From assembly GCF_030997045.1 (NCBI RefSeq), contig NZ_CP116899.1:124001-188000 (forward strand): a DNA stretch of 64,000 nucleotides, written 5' to 3'. This stretch comes from Microbulbifer sp. TB1203 (GTDB lineage: Bacteria > Pseudomonadota > Gammaproteobacteria > Pseudomonadales > Cellvibrionaceae). Each line of letters opens with the position of its first letter. Positions within the stretch are counted from its first letter, which is position 1. Shown piece by piece: positions 34,624 through 41,772 of the stretch. Below the pieces are notes generated by a model. That model was not told the origin of the DNA. It did not search any database and saw only the letters and a program-made list of their open reading frames with translations. A program made the position numbers and the translations under genes.

Positions 34624-34866
34624 CTAGACCTCGTCGCGACTGAAATCTTTGATTTGATCTCCGAAAACAGAGGCTGCCTCTGTTTCTAGGCGCTCTTTCA
34701 AGCCGACAACCTCCAAGCAATCATTGCCAGCATCAGCAGCTTCATCTTCATCAGTAGAGTTCTCTGCTATATCTTTTAATCGCTGAATTTCTCTTGAAAG
34801 AGATTCTAAAACGACTCTAGCTTCCCAGTCTAAAAGTGAGGTTTTAAGCTCTCGTAGAACACTCAT
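34624..34866 (-). CDS. Probable antitoxin/immunity partner of the Tse2-like toxin, 80 aa
   Basis: The protein is small, acidic and predicted all-helical (VVLESLSREIQRLKDIAENS, DEDEAADAGNDCLEVVGLKE). Its size and layout recall Tsi2 (77 aa, acidic, helical), the immunity protein of Tse2, though I cannot show homology. Its start overlaps the stop of the upstream gene by one base, so the two are translationally coupled with the toxin first. No DNA-binding domain is evident. Confidence 0.6.
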   Translation of the reverse strand: MSVLRELKTSLLDWEARVVLESLSREIQRLKDIAENSTDEDEAADAGNDCLEVVGLKERLETEAASVFGDQIKDFSRDEV

Positions 34867-35240
34867 TATGAAACCTGCTTCTTAAATACCTTTTGACACT
34901 TCATGGCCAATTTAGAAAGAAGCCCCTTGAACTCATCAAGAGGCATGTTTGAAACTGGACATATACTGTAATGCCCTGGGCGATCATTGATAAGTTTTAG
35001 TCCAGTTGGTACGACAGTATGTCTAGGGATTTTCCAAACCCAGCCAGACATAGGGGTAGAGTCTAGTCTTTCCTTGGTTGAAAGTGAAACTCCTTTACCA
35101 TTTGATACAACAACAAGAATCCCATTGACTTCTATTGTATCTATATCCTTGGGTCTCCGTACATTTGTGAGACGTGGATCTGTAGAGTTTCCAAGACGAA
35201 ATAGATCCTCTGGCGCCATAAATAAATCTTCAACATTCAC
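34866..35240 (-). CDS. Tse2-like ADP-ribosyltransferase toxin
   Basis: The 124-aa protein shows the Tse2-family order: LFRLGNSTDPRLTNVRRPKD, then VSNGKGVSLST, SGWVWKIPRHTVVPTGLKLI, NDRPGHYSICPVSNMPLDEF and KGLLSKL. Tse2 proteins have an ADP-ribosyltransferase-like fold and act in the cytoplasm, either as T6SS effectors or as toxin-antitoxin modules. No T6SS gene is in the window, so a cassette toxin-antitoxin role is favoured. The start MNVEDLFMAPEDL follows GGAG-like sequence. It begins about 35 bp after an attC site. Confidence 0.68.
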   Translation of the reverse strand: MNVEDLFMAPEDLFRLGNSTDPRLTNVRRPKDIDTIEVNGILVVVSNGKGVSLSTKERLDSTPMSGWVWKIPRHTVVPTGLKLINDRPGHYSICPVSNMPLDEFKGLLSKLAMKCQKVFKKQVS

Positions 35241-35274
35241 TTCCTGTTCTCCTTCTGTTGATTAAGAAATTAAG

Positions 35275-35346
35275 CTCTAACGCCCGCAGCACGGGCAAAT
35301 TTGGAGCGCAGCGGAAAATTTGTCCGACAGCAGCGCTTTGTTAAAT
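35275..35346 (-). other. attC site, canonical 72-bp type
   Basis: The minus strand reads ATTTAAC (35340-35346), AAAGCGCTGCTGTCGGAC, AAATTTTCCGCTGCGCTCC, AAATTTGCCCGTGCTGCGGG and CGTTAGAG, with the core GTTAGAG at 35275-35281. Both R boxes and two L arms are clear. It directly follows the stop of the gene at 35351. Confidence 0.88.
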
Positions 35347-35350
35347 TTTT

Positions 35351-36295
35351 TTACCACCATTTTCGGTGCTTCTTCTTTAGGCGTTCACGTTCTTTAAAAT
35401 TGTGTATATTCTCTTCTATTGGATCTTTGACTTCTGGTTCAACATACACAAGATCTTCATATCCAGTGTGGTATTTTGCCCTTAAATGTTCTTCTGGGAC
35501 ATTAAATAATTGAGAAAGATGTGCGTAATCTAGCGCTGGAGACTTTTCGAGACAGTCTTTAACTTCTGCATTTTCATTTTTGTACGTAAGTATTTGTCCG
35601 TAACTTCTAACTCTAAAAATATCAATACACTCTTTTGCACTTTTTTCAAAATTTGAAACAAAATCATATATTTCAATTAGAAGATCGTCAGTCATTTTTA
35701 TTGCATACTCAGTCAAGTCCATATAAGGCAAAAACTCTTCCTGGCCAACACATTCAATTATTTTTGGATATGACATATCGGCTACCCCATTCTCTGCATG
35801 AACCTTAATAATCTTGGGTATGATTATGGCTGCATGTAAGTTTCTTTTCCCCCAAACTTCGATTAGGAAATTGTAGTTCTTCTTCATTGAGTTAATTCTA
35901 GGAAGGCTTCTCCATTTATCCTCTAAAGCCTCAGTGTCAGATTTCTCTGGAACTAGAAAAGAAAGGCCACCCAAATCGAGATCTATCTTCGTTGCGCTAT
36001 GTATGATTTCCTGAACAGCGGATGTTCTTTGCAATGGATCATCAGATAGCTTTCCCTTGTAAGTTCTTTTTATGGAGATAAGTCCTTCAAATGCACCTTG
36101 AAAGCTGACTACCCAATTATTCGCCACTTCCAGCTTTTCTTTTTGCGCATCAATATACTTCTGATATTTGACTGAAAATAGTCCGAGAAATGCTGCAAGA
36201 GAAGTAATCAAAAAAGGGTAAATATAATCTTTGACTGGGTTACTCTCTTGCTTTAATTCCAGTATTGCTTTCACTAACTCGGACTCTTCACTCAT
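35351..36295 (-). CDS. Hypothetical membrane-anchored protein, 314 aa
   Basis: The family is not recognised. The start MSEESELVKAILELKQ (36295) is preferred to the upstream ATG, which lies in attC DNA. A single hydrophobic helix PFLITSLAAFLGLFSVKY occurs near residue 28, followed by a long charged helical segment (KYIDAQKEKLEVANNW), a globular domain, and a basic C-terminus ERERLKKKHRKWW. It looks like an inner-membrane protein with a large cytoplasmic domain. It is a single-gene cassette; no partner is obvious. Confidence 0.65.
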   Translation of the reverse strand: MSEESELVKAILELKQESNPVKDYIYPFLITSLAAFLGLFSVKYQKYIDAQKEKLEVANNWVVSFQGAFEGLISIKRTYKGKLSDDPLQRTSAVQEIIHSATKIDLDLGGLSFLVPEKSDTEALEDKWRSLPRINSMKKNYNFLIEVWGKRNLHAAIIIPKIIKVHAENGVADMSYPKIIECVGQEEFLPYMDLTEYAIKMTDDLLIEIYDFVSNFEKSAKECIDIFRVRSYGQILTYKNENAEVKDCLEKSPALDYAHLSQLFNVPEEHLRAKYHTGYEDLVYVEPEVKDPIEENIHNFKERERLKKKHRKWW

Positions 36296-36317
36296 ATTCT
36301 GTCTCGAAGTGATTAAA

Positions 36318-36425
36318 ATTAAACGCCGCAATCAGTCGCGGACAACTTTGTGCGCATTTTACGCAATAATGGGAGCGCAGCGACCGCGCAAAAGGTGCAC
36401 AGAGTTGGCCGTCGGCTGCATTGCC
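36318..36425 (-). other. attC-like site E
   Basis: The minus strand ends in GTTTAAT (36318-36324) and contains CACCTTTTGCGCGGTCGCTG and CGCTCCCATTATTGCG, the block shared with sites A and B. The R'' side (GGCAATG) is degenerate. It lies just after the stop of the gene at 36438. Confidence 0.6.
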
Positions 36426-36437
36426 TGGTAAATGGAT

Positions 36438-36776
36438 TCACTTGGTGTGCCTCCAATTTCTAGAGGACGTTTTTCCAGATAGACCTAACATTACGCTACC
36501 TTGTAAAGCCGGCTTTTTCGACTGGGACCGTCCTCTCTTTCTTTTATTCTTTGATTTCTTAGATTTTTTTGGTTGTTTAGGCCATTTCTCAGAGTGAATA
36601 GCATATTTCTCCTCGTGGAGTTTGAGTGCATCCTGAGCCGCAGATAGCAGCTCCACATGACTTCCCAGCTCCTTGTTCCCCAGCTCTATAAGATTTGGTA
36701 GGCGCAAAATAGCATTTCGTACCTTTCGGATTGCCTTAACTTTCGCCTCTAAATCTTTAAATTCACTGTAATCCAT
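36438..36776 (-). CDS. Hypothetical protein with basic C-terminus, 112 aa
   Basis: The family is not recognised. The N-terminal 70 residues are predicted helical coiled coil (FKDLEAKVKAIRKVRNAILR, HVELLSAAQDALKLHEE). A strongly basic stretch follows (KKSKKSKNKRKRGRSQSKK), which could bind nucleic acid. It lies 59 bp downstream of the membrane protein gene at 36836 with no clear attC between, so they probably share a cassette. Confidence 0.62.
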   Translation of the reverse strand: MDYSEFKDLEAKVKAIRKVRNAILRLPNLIELGNKELGSHVELLSAAQDALKLHEEKYAIHSEKWPKQPKKSKKSKNKRKRGRSQSKKPALQGSVMLGLSGKTSSRNWRHTK

Positions 36777-36835
36777 AGGTCATTTAACAGTTAATTAAGA
36801 GTGTGCCCCTTTCGTAGACCTCAGAAAAATAACAT

Positions 36836-37600
36836 TCAGCTAACAGGTGGTGAGTTTTCTTCTGAGTCCGCGTTAAGTTCCTTTTTATGATCGTCTTCGT
36901 TGTACTTAATCAATCTAAAGTCTTCTGACTTAGTAATGCAAATATTATTATCCTTTGACGATATTGTAAAAAGCCTACTGCCAAGAACACTTATGTATCT
37001 AAATTTTTCAGAGTCTGTAGATGAACATTGGCCAGCTCCTACTACGTAGAAACCTTCCGCACCGTGATCAACAGCCACTTCACCATTCGAATATCCCGTA
37101 TTAAATGCAACTGTTGGCAAAAAACAGACTATCGAAACCACGAAAACTCTTAACTTGACAGGTATGTTCAATAAAAATTTATTGCTGAATATTATGTATA
37201 GAAACAATATCATCGAAATCAAAGGATAAAGGCCACGCAACCGCATGTACCCATCCTCTGTAATAGCAGTATATGCCGAGCCGCCTAAACTTAACAAAAC
37301 AAGTGCAAAACCATAAAACTTAAGAAAATACGTAAAGCCTTTATTGAGCTTTCCGCTCTTCGCAAGATCTTCATCATACTGTTTTTTTGATACTGTATTG
37401 AATCCGTCAATTGCAGAATATATGCCAAGAGCTCCAATTGCTGGCAATGCCGGGTACACTGATACTTTCACTATGTCGGTGATGGCGACATATGAAAGGA
37501 TATTTAGATCAAACTTTATCCAAAATCCCCAAAGATATGAAATCCCAGAAAATAGTGCCAGGCTATAGAAGAATATTGAAATATCAAATTTTTTGCTCAT
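36836..37600 (-). CDS. Hypothetical multi-span membrane protein, 254 aa
   Basis: Four or five hydrophobic helices are visible: ISIFFYSLALFSGISYLWGF, VSVYPALPAIGALGIYSAID, YFLKFYGFALVLLSLGGSAY, LYPLISMILFLYIIFSNKFL and LRVFVVSIVCFLPTVAFNTG. A soluble C-terminal domain of about 80 residues follows (AEGFYVVGAGQCSSTDSEKF). No family is recognised. It starts about 20 bp after an attC core, so it is the first gene of its cassette. Confidence 0.65.
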   Translation of the reverse strand: MSKKFDISIFFYSLALFSGISYLWGFWIKFDLNILSYVAITDIVKVSVYPALPAIGALGIYSAIDGFNTVSKKQYDEDLAKSGKLNKGFTYFLKFYGFALVLLSLGGSAYTAITEDGYMRLRGLYPLISMILFLYIIFSNKFLLNIPVKLRVFVVSIVCFLPTVAFNTGYSNGEVAVDHGAEGFYVVGAGQCSSTDSEKFRYISVLGSRLFTISSKDNNICITKSEDFRLIKYNEDDHKKELNADSEENSPPVS

Positions 37601-37617
37601 TGCTTTCTATTGTCGAC

Positions 37618-37667
37618 TCTTAACGTTGCCATAATCGGCAGCCGCGAAGTTCAGGGCCTTGTTAACC
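37618..37667 (-). other. attC site, 50-bp type
   Basis: The minus strand reads GGTTAAC (37661-37667), AAGGCCCTGAACTTCGCGGC, TGCCGATTATGGCAAC and core GTTAAGA (37618-37624). The dyad is imperfect but both core boxes fit. It lies 4 bp after the stop of the gene at 37672. Confidence 0.78.
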
Positions 37668-37671
37668 GTGA

Positions 37672-38217
37672 TCACTGCACCCACTCCCAAACCAACAAAA
37701 AACTCCAATATACGACAGTTGAAGCACCAATAAAAAGTAACGCCCAAAGAATACTCTTCTGAACTGCGGGCATCTGCTGGCTGGGAATGACATTCAAGTA
37801 CTTGGCCGATGTCTCATCGCATTTACAGTACGCGTGAATCCCGCTCCAGAGAATAGGCGGAAAGTATAGGTACGATATGCTAACCTGTTCCCCAGGTACT
37901 AATGTCGGAATAAGGATTTCAGCGGGACCATGTACTTCACCCTCAACTTCATAAGTAAGCTGAGGGAAAAGCCGGAAACTCTTGGGCAAGAAAATATGAC
38001 CTATCCGAATATTATTTGCGGTTTTTTTTCCTGAATTTCTTACGACAATGCTATGTGTGTTGACATTTGTACCATTGTCATCGTGAAGAGGGATTGCAGA
38101 AGCATGAACTAAGTATGTCACTAGCTTTGGCTTAGCTTCAAAATATGCCTTCAATACAAAACCGGCTATCGCGGTAATAACTGGTGCGGCTAGTTTCGCA
38201 ATTATATCAATATTCAT
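37672..38217 (-). CDS. Hypothetical membrane protein, 181 aa
   Basis: An N-terminal helix (IAKLAAPVITAIAGFVLKAY) and a C-terminal helix (SILWALLFIGASTVVYWSFL) flank a beta-rich middle domain (THSIVVRNSGKKTANNIRIG, VPGEQVSISYLYF) that resembles an immunoglobulin-like or CARDB-like sandwich. No family is named. The middle domain probably lies in one compartment held by two spans. It is a single-gene cassette, separated from upstream genes by the IS1182 insertion. Confidence 0.65.
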   Translation of the reverse strand: MNIDIIAKLAAPVITAIAGFVLKAYFEAKPKLVTYLVHASAIPLHDDNGTNVNTHSIVVRNSGKKTANNIRIGHIFLPKSFRLFPQLTYEVEGEVHGPAEILIPTLVPGEQVSISYLYFPPILWSGIHAYCKCDETSAKYLNVIPSQQMPAVQKSILWALLFIGASTVVYWSFLLVWEWVQ

Positions 38218-38244
38218 ATTTTCAGATAATTTGGACGGTTAACG

Positions 38245-40009
38245 AGGCTGTAGAAAAACTATTTCGGAGAATCAGCTCTTCCAGCCATATTTTGATTGAT
38301 CATTGAGCCCGATTTAAACACAGTCCTTTCACATAGTCATCCAATCTGTGCAGTCAATCGAGAGGCTTCGTCAAGAGCCTTCTGGCTCAGTGAATCGCTC
38401 CATAATTCATCAGCTTTTCAATGTTATGCACCAAGCAGAACATCCGCCATTGCCCCTGGACCTTGTCCAGGCCGCGTAACGTGAATCGATTTAGGCCCTT
38501 GTTGGTGCCTGTATTGCCAAATACCGGCTCCACCACGGACATTCGGTGCCCGTAGATCACCTTTCCTTCCTGGCTGTCGACGCGTCGCTTCATCCAGTCT
38601 GTCGCGGTGTGGCCATTGGTCACTGTAATCGATACCTGGCGACCGTGCCCCTCCCTTGTGTCGGCGGCACTTGGATTGCGCATACACTGGTCTTTTAGTT
38701 GGCAGCTGCGACAGTCGGTCAGGTTACCTTCAAAGACCAGTTTTCTTTTACCTTTGACAGGTCGAGATTCACCAACGAACCAAAGAGACTTTCCGGCCGG
38801 ACAGATACAGATCTTGTTCTTGGCATCGATTTGAAATTCGCTGGCCGGGATGATCTTCTTCTGGCCTTTGGCATTGTACTGATTCCGCTTACCATACTTC
38901 TTTTTCTGCTTAGAGAAAGCTTTGTCTCTGGATCGGAACTTATTGTCAGGGATGTAGGCGTTGATGTTCTCTTTGCGGAGATAATCATTATTCTCCTCAC
39001 TGGAGAACCCGGTATCTGCGGTTACGATTACCTGACTTTTGAGGATATCGTCATGGATTCCGGTATCACGATACCGCTTTCTGATACCGTCCAGAATCGA
39101 CTTCAACGTATGCTGTTCCTGGCCGGAGCCAAAGGCCTGGGCTTCGACAATGATCTGGTGTTCCTTATCGACGGCGGCGATACCGTTGTAGCCCTGTATT
39201 GTGCCTTTGCTGGTGGTCATTTTGGCGGATTCGTTATCGGTGATGTTGCTCTTTACTTCTTTCTGGTTCTTTCCTTGCCCCTTCCTTGGGGTTGCCGTCT
39301 TTAGGAACTGATCAATCTTGTCGAAGTGCTTTTGGAGGGTTTCAGTGGCCTGGGCGAGCTGCTTCTTTCGGTCTCGCTCTTTGGGCTTTCGCCCGTCGAG
39401 CCGTTTGTGCTCTTCGATGCAATGCCGGATCTTCTTCTGGATTTTGTCTCGCTTCTGTTCCAGTTCTTTGAAAGTGCCGGAATGCTCTTTGGAGGCGTCT
39501 GAGGGCATCTTGCAGCCGTCAATGGCAAAGAGTTCATTGCCCAGTAGGCCCTGCTGGTCGCAGACAAGCAGTACCTGCTCGAAGACAGACTCAATGGCGT
39601 CGGGGTAGCCGCTGACAAAGCTCGCGATACTGGTGAAGTGGGGGACGGCGTCGCAGGAGAGGGCTTTGAAGATGATATTGTTTTCACATTGCCACTGGAT
39701 CTCGCGACTGGAGGTGATGCCTTTGGCGTAGGCAAGCAGGATGATCTTGAGCAGAATCGCTGGATCGTAAGCGGCTCTGCCGCCCTGATCATTGCTGTAT
39801 TTGTCGTAGAAGGGGGAGAGGTCGATACGCCCGTCGATCAAACGGTGGAGAGTGAACTCGAAAGTGGCAGGCTGGAGTTGGTCTTCGAAGTTAATGACGA
39901 CCATGGCGTCCTGGCTGTAGCTGTATTTTCTGAAATTTGGCATATCCCCTCCCTTTGAGGGTCAAATTTTACCAAAAAACGCTGGGTTTTAAGAATTTTT
40001 CTACAGCCT
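38245..40009 (-). mobile_element. IS1182-family insertion sequence, about 1.77 kb
   Basis: Terminal inverted repeats AGGCTGTAGAAAAA begin at 38245 and, complemented, end at 40009. The flanks are AAC/AACG on both sides, a likely short target duplication. The element lies inside the R' core of an attC site: rejoining the flanks gives GCGTTAACC on the minus strand, which contains GTTAACC. The transposase is intact. Confidence 0.88.
38387..39943 (-). CDS. IS1182 family transposase
   Basis: The 518-aa protein has the family layout: N-terminal DUF772-like domain (LHRLIDGRIDLSPFYDKYSN, YDPAILLKIILLAYAKGITS), a long charged helical linker, and a DDE catalytic core (ELFAIDGCKMPSDAS, VIVTADTGFSSEENNDYL, late YGHRMSVVEPVFGNTGTNKG with the Glu). 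A cysteine cluster (CRSCQLKDQC) is also typical. No frameshift is seen, so the element may be active. The start is MPNFRKYSYSQD. Confidence 0.93.
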   Translation of the reverse strand: MPNFRKYSYSQDAMVVINFEDQLQPATFEFTLHRLIDGRIDLSPFYDKYSNDQGGRAAYDPAILLKIILLAYAKGITSSREIQWQCENNIIFKALSCDAVPHFTSIASFVSGYPDAIESVFEQVLLVCDQQGLLGNELFAIDGCKMPSDASKEHSGTFKELEQKRDKIQKKIRHCIEEHKRLDGRKPKERDRKKQLAQATETLQKHFDKIDQFLKTATPRKGQGKNQKEVKSNITDNESAKMTTSKGTIQGYNGIAAVDKEHQIIVEAQAFGSGQEQHTLKSILDGIRKRYRDTGIHDDILKSQVIVTADTGFSSEENNDYLRKENINAYIPDNKFRSRDKAFSKQKKKYGKRNQYNAKGQKKIIPASEFQIDAKNKICICPAGKSLWFVGESRPVKGKRKLVFEGNLTDCRSCQLKDQCMRNPSAADTREGHGRQVSITVTNGHTATDWMKRRVDSQEGKVIYGHRMSVVEPVFGNTGTNKGLNRFTLRGLDKVQGQWRMFCLVHNIEKLMNYGAIH

Positions 40010-40010
40010 G

Positions 40011-40078
40011 AACGCGTGTAGCTGCGGCAGATTGCGAGCGCAGCGAGTAATTTGTTCGACAGCCTACACTTGTTACAT
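40011..40078 (-). other. attC site split by IS1182
   Basis: The minus strand reads ATGTAAC (40072-40078), AAGTGTAGGCTGTCGAAC, AAATTACTCGCTGCGCTCGC, AATCTGCCGCAGCTACAC and GCGTT, and then the IS begins. The other half of the core, GTTAACC, lies at 38237-38243. Arms GTGTAG and CTACAC pair. Confidence 0.82.
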
Positions 40079-40690
40079 TTTCTTTGCGAACCACTCGTTC
40101 ATGTGATGAATTATTTCCGAAACTTGAACATCATCAGTAGATTTATGGCCATCCTTCTCGACTACTTCATCGTATAGGTACGCTTGAAAATCATTAAACC
40201 GGTCCCATACCATGTTGCCGCTATCGCCTCTACCAAGCTCTTCAGTTATAAACCAATCCCGAACAGAGCAGATTATTTTATCCACTTCGTCATCATGACT
40301 TTTAATGTCGCAGCCGGAGAGATCAGATATGGCTTGTTGGAAGCGATAGCGTTCCTTTTCAAGTATCAGTATTTTCTTTTCTTTCCATTTCCCGCCTTTA
40401 AGCTTCTTACAGCCGTAATCAATCCCAAGTTCAAAAGGCATGTTCATGCGATAGACCTCTCCTTTTGCTGTGGACACCAGCCTAGACAGGTCATGAATTC
40501 CAAACTTTGATTCCTTAATGAGATCAGTGATCTTATCGATTCTATTCTCAGCTGAATCAGCACGCTCTAAAGAAAGTCTAGGTTTGTAGCCGAAATAAAA
40601 TATTGTAAACACAACGCCAAGCAGAAGCTGTCTAAAATCGTTATCAAAGGGGCAGTTTACAAATACGTTTTTCTCGAAATCACGTGGCAT
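40073..40690 (-). CDS. TIR-like domain protein, 205 aa
   Basis: The sequence KNVFVNCPFDNDF, YKPRLSLERADSAENRIDKI, SKFGIHDLSR and RMNMPFELGIDYGCKKL belongs to a widespread family of about 200-aa uncharacterised proteins. The order VFVNxPFD, a strand with HDLS, and a helix with FELG resembles TIR folds, with the Glu of FELG as the candidate catalytic residue for NAD cleavage (inference). A later block RFQQAISDLSGCDIKSH and VRDWF is typical of this family. It lies 9 bp after a DUF2188 gene in the same cassette. Related proteins are often found in defence islands. Confidence 0.7.
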   Translation of the reverse strand: MPRDFEKNVFVNCPFDNDFRQLLLGVVFTIFYFGYKPRLSLERADSAENRIDKITDLIKESKFGIHDLSRLVSTAKGEVYRMNMPFELGIDYGCKKLKGGKWKEKKILILEKERYRFQQAISDLSGCDIKSHDDEVDKIICSVRDWFITEELGRGDSGNMVWDRFNDFQAYLYDEVVEKDGHKSTDDVQVSEIIHHMNEWFAKKM

Positions 40691-40699
40691 GTTACCGCC

Positions 40700-40936
40700 T
40701 TATTTTTTGTCTTTTGGCGGGTGCAGGTCTCGACCATAGCTATCCTTTTCTCGAATTTTTCCATCCCTACCATGAACGTAAAACTCAGCCTTTTGATTTT
40801 TAGCGATGCTACGTCCATGGGTCACGGCCTCCTTCTGAGTAGAAAATACCTTTGTAGCCTTAGTCGAGCCCCCTTTTTTTACTGCCCATCCATCAGAGCT
40901 TTTTACAACGTGTTGAGACGGTGGCTTTTTAGCCAT
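40700..40936 (-). CDS. DUF2188 family protein
   Basis: The 78-aa protein contains HVVKSSDGWAVKKGGSTKAT, VFSTQKEAVTHGRSIAKNQK and AEFYVHGRDGKIREKDSYGR, the full DUF2188 pattern (a small beta-beta-alpha repeat, role unknown). GGAGG precedes the ATG. It is the first gene of a two-gene cassette with the TIR-like gene and may regulate, escort or neutralise it. Confidence 0.85.
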   Translation of the reverse strand: MAKKPPSQHVVKSSDGWAVKKGGSTKATKVFSTQKEAVTHGRSIAKNQKAEFYVHGRDGKIREKDSYGRDLHPPKDKK

Positions 40937-40953
40937 GATGAAACCTCCTGTAA

Positions 40954-41040
40954 ATGTAACGATTGAGCTGAGCCGCGCCGCTGCTGAACCGAACGAAGCG
41001 CGCTTTGGTCACCGGCGTCGGCTCCAGCGAATTGTTAGAT
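40954..41040 (-). other. attC site, canonical 87-bp type
   Basis: The minus strand reads ATCTAAC (41034-41040), AATTCGCTGGAGCCGACGCC, CAAAGCGCGCTTCGTTCG, GGCGCGGCTCAGCTCAATC and core GTTACAT (40954-40960). Arms GAGCCGACGCC and GGCGCGGCTC pair with bulges, as expected. Confidence 0.85.
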
Positions 41041-41050
41041 TGCCTCGTGC

Positions 41051-41278
41051 TCATTCGCCGAAACGCTTCACGAGTGATGCTCTGGCTTCTTCAAGAAGCT
41101 GCGCATATTTGGACGAGAACGGTTCGACAAGGTTCTTCTCAAGGCAACCTAATAGTGCCCACAAAGCGTTCCGCTCTGGTGCTTCGAGGCCGGGCAACTC
41201 GGATTCGATTCGCTCAGATGCGAGCAATTCGAACAGCACGAGCGCCACATCATCGTCCAGGGTAATTGTTGTGCTCAT
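41051..41278 (-). CDS. Small hypothetical protein, 75 aa
   Basis: The sequence begins MSTTITLDDDVALVLFELLA and continues RNALWALLGCLEKNLVEPF and YAQLLEEARASLVKRFG. It is predicted helical after a short strand, acidic in the first half. No family is named; the opening recalls small antitoxin-like or DUF-type cassette proteins. It is the cassette nearest the right edge, starting 13 bp after the GTTAGAT core at 41292-41298. Confidence 0.68.
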   Translation of the reverse strand: MSTTITLDDDVALVLFELLASERIESELPGLEAPERNALWALLGCLEKNLVEPFSSKYAQLLEEARASLVKRFGE

Positions 41279-41304
41279 GACGCTTCCAGCAATCTAACAT
41301 TTAT

Positions 41305-41451
41305 ATAGTGGCCCCCAAGGCCACTTTGCCCAAGACCGATATCTCTTGGTGAAATTTTACGCAGAATGCCCGCAAAGCCCCGCCACGTCAAGGCTACAGG
41401 ACGCGGGTGTGTGGTTCCCGCTTTGGGCAAAGTGATCACCGCGCCTACTAT
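41305..41451. repeat. 147-bp dyad repeat, copy D3
   Basis: This is the best preserved copy. CACTTTGCCCAA and TTGGGCAAAGTG are perfect inverted arms, and the ends ATAGTGGC and GCCTACTAT are complementary apart from one base. On the minus strand it leads straight into GTTAGAT, the first cassette core. It is followed directly by repeat E. Confidence 0.88.
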
Positions 41452-41503
41452 CGGCGGACGGATGCGGATGGGTTTCAATAGGGCTGGCGTGAAAAGCCTT
41501 TTG
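41451..41503. repeat. Repeat E, copy 2
   Basis: A direct repeat of 33836-33889 with few differences, here fused to D3 with no spacer. Repeat F follows at 41596-41615. The remaining sequence to 41772 holds no gene, only part of a GTAGGAGC-type palindrome near 41690-41721. Confidence 0.8.
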
Positions 41504-41772
41504 TCTTGAAAGGTCTAGATATTCCCGCGGAGTTGCGCCTTGATTGTGAACCGCTTTGAAAGCCAGGGACATCTCGGGACTTGTTCATAGACTCCCTAAA
41601 TAAAGTATTGACGGCAAGAGATTGGCTTCCGTTGTTGGTCTTTTTCTGTGCCGCTATTTGCACATAGCACACCCGCTCGCTGATCGCGGCCAACGGCGGA
41701 TGGCCGCCCCGCCGCTCCTACAAGGGATGAGTAGTCCGGGCCGCCGCAAACCCGGGCTGAAAAAGGCTTCGC

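Larger units (their letters stand above)
24163..41298 (-). mobile_element. Integron-type gene cassette array without an integrase (CALIN-like)
   Basis: The tract is AT-richer than both flanks. It holds small minus-strand genes each followed by a dyad-symmetric site with R-box cores (RYYYAAC ... GTTRRRY on the minus strand). At least nine such sites are recognisable and vary in length and sequence, as attC sites do. No tyrosine recombinase is present in the window. Cargo types (toxin-antitoxin pairs, nucleases, orphan membrane proteins) match sedentary chromosomal integron arrays. Boundaries are the degenerate R' at 24163 and the ATCTAAC core at 41292-41298. Confidence 0.75.

Noticed and set aside
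41357..41693. Short minus-strand frames across D3 and repeat E
   Set aside because: They are translations of repeat DNA; the equivalent frames are broken at D1 and D2.
24163..41772. Integron integrase gene
   Set aside because: I looked for a tyrosine recombinase in or beside the array; none of the open frames shows the R..HxxR..Y pattern.
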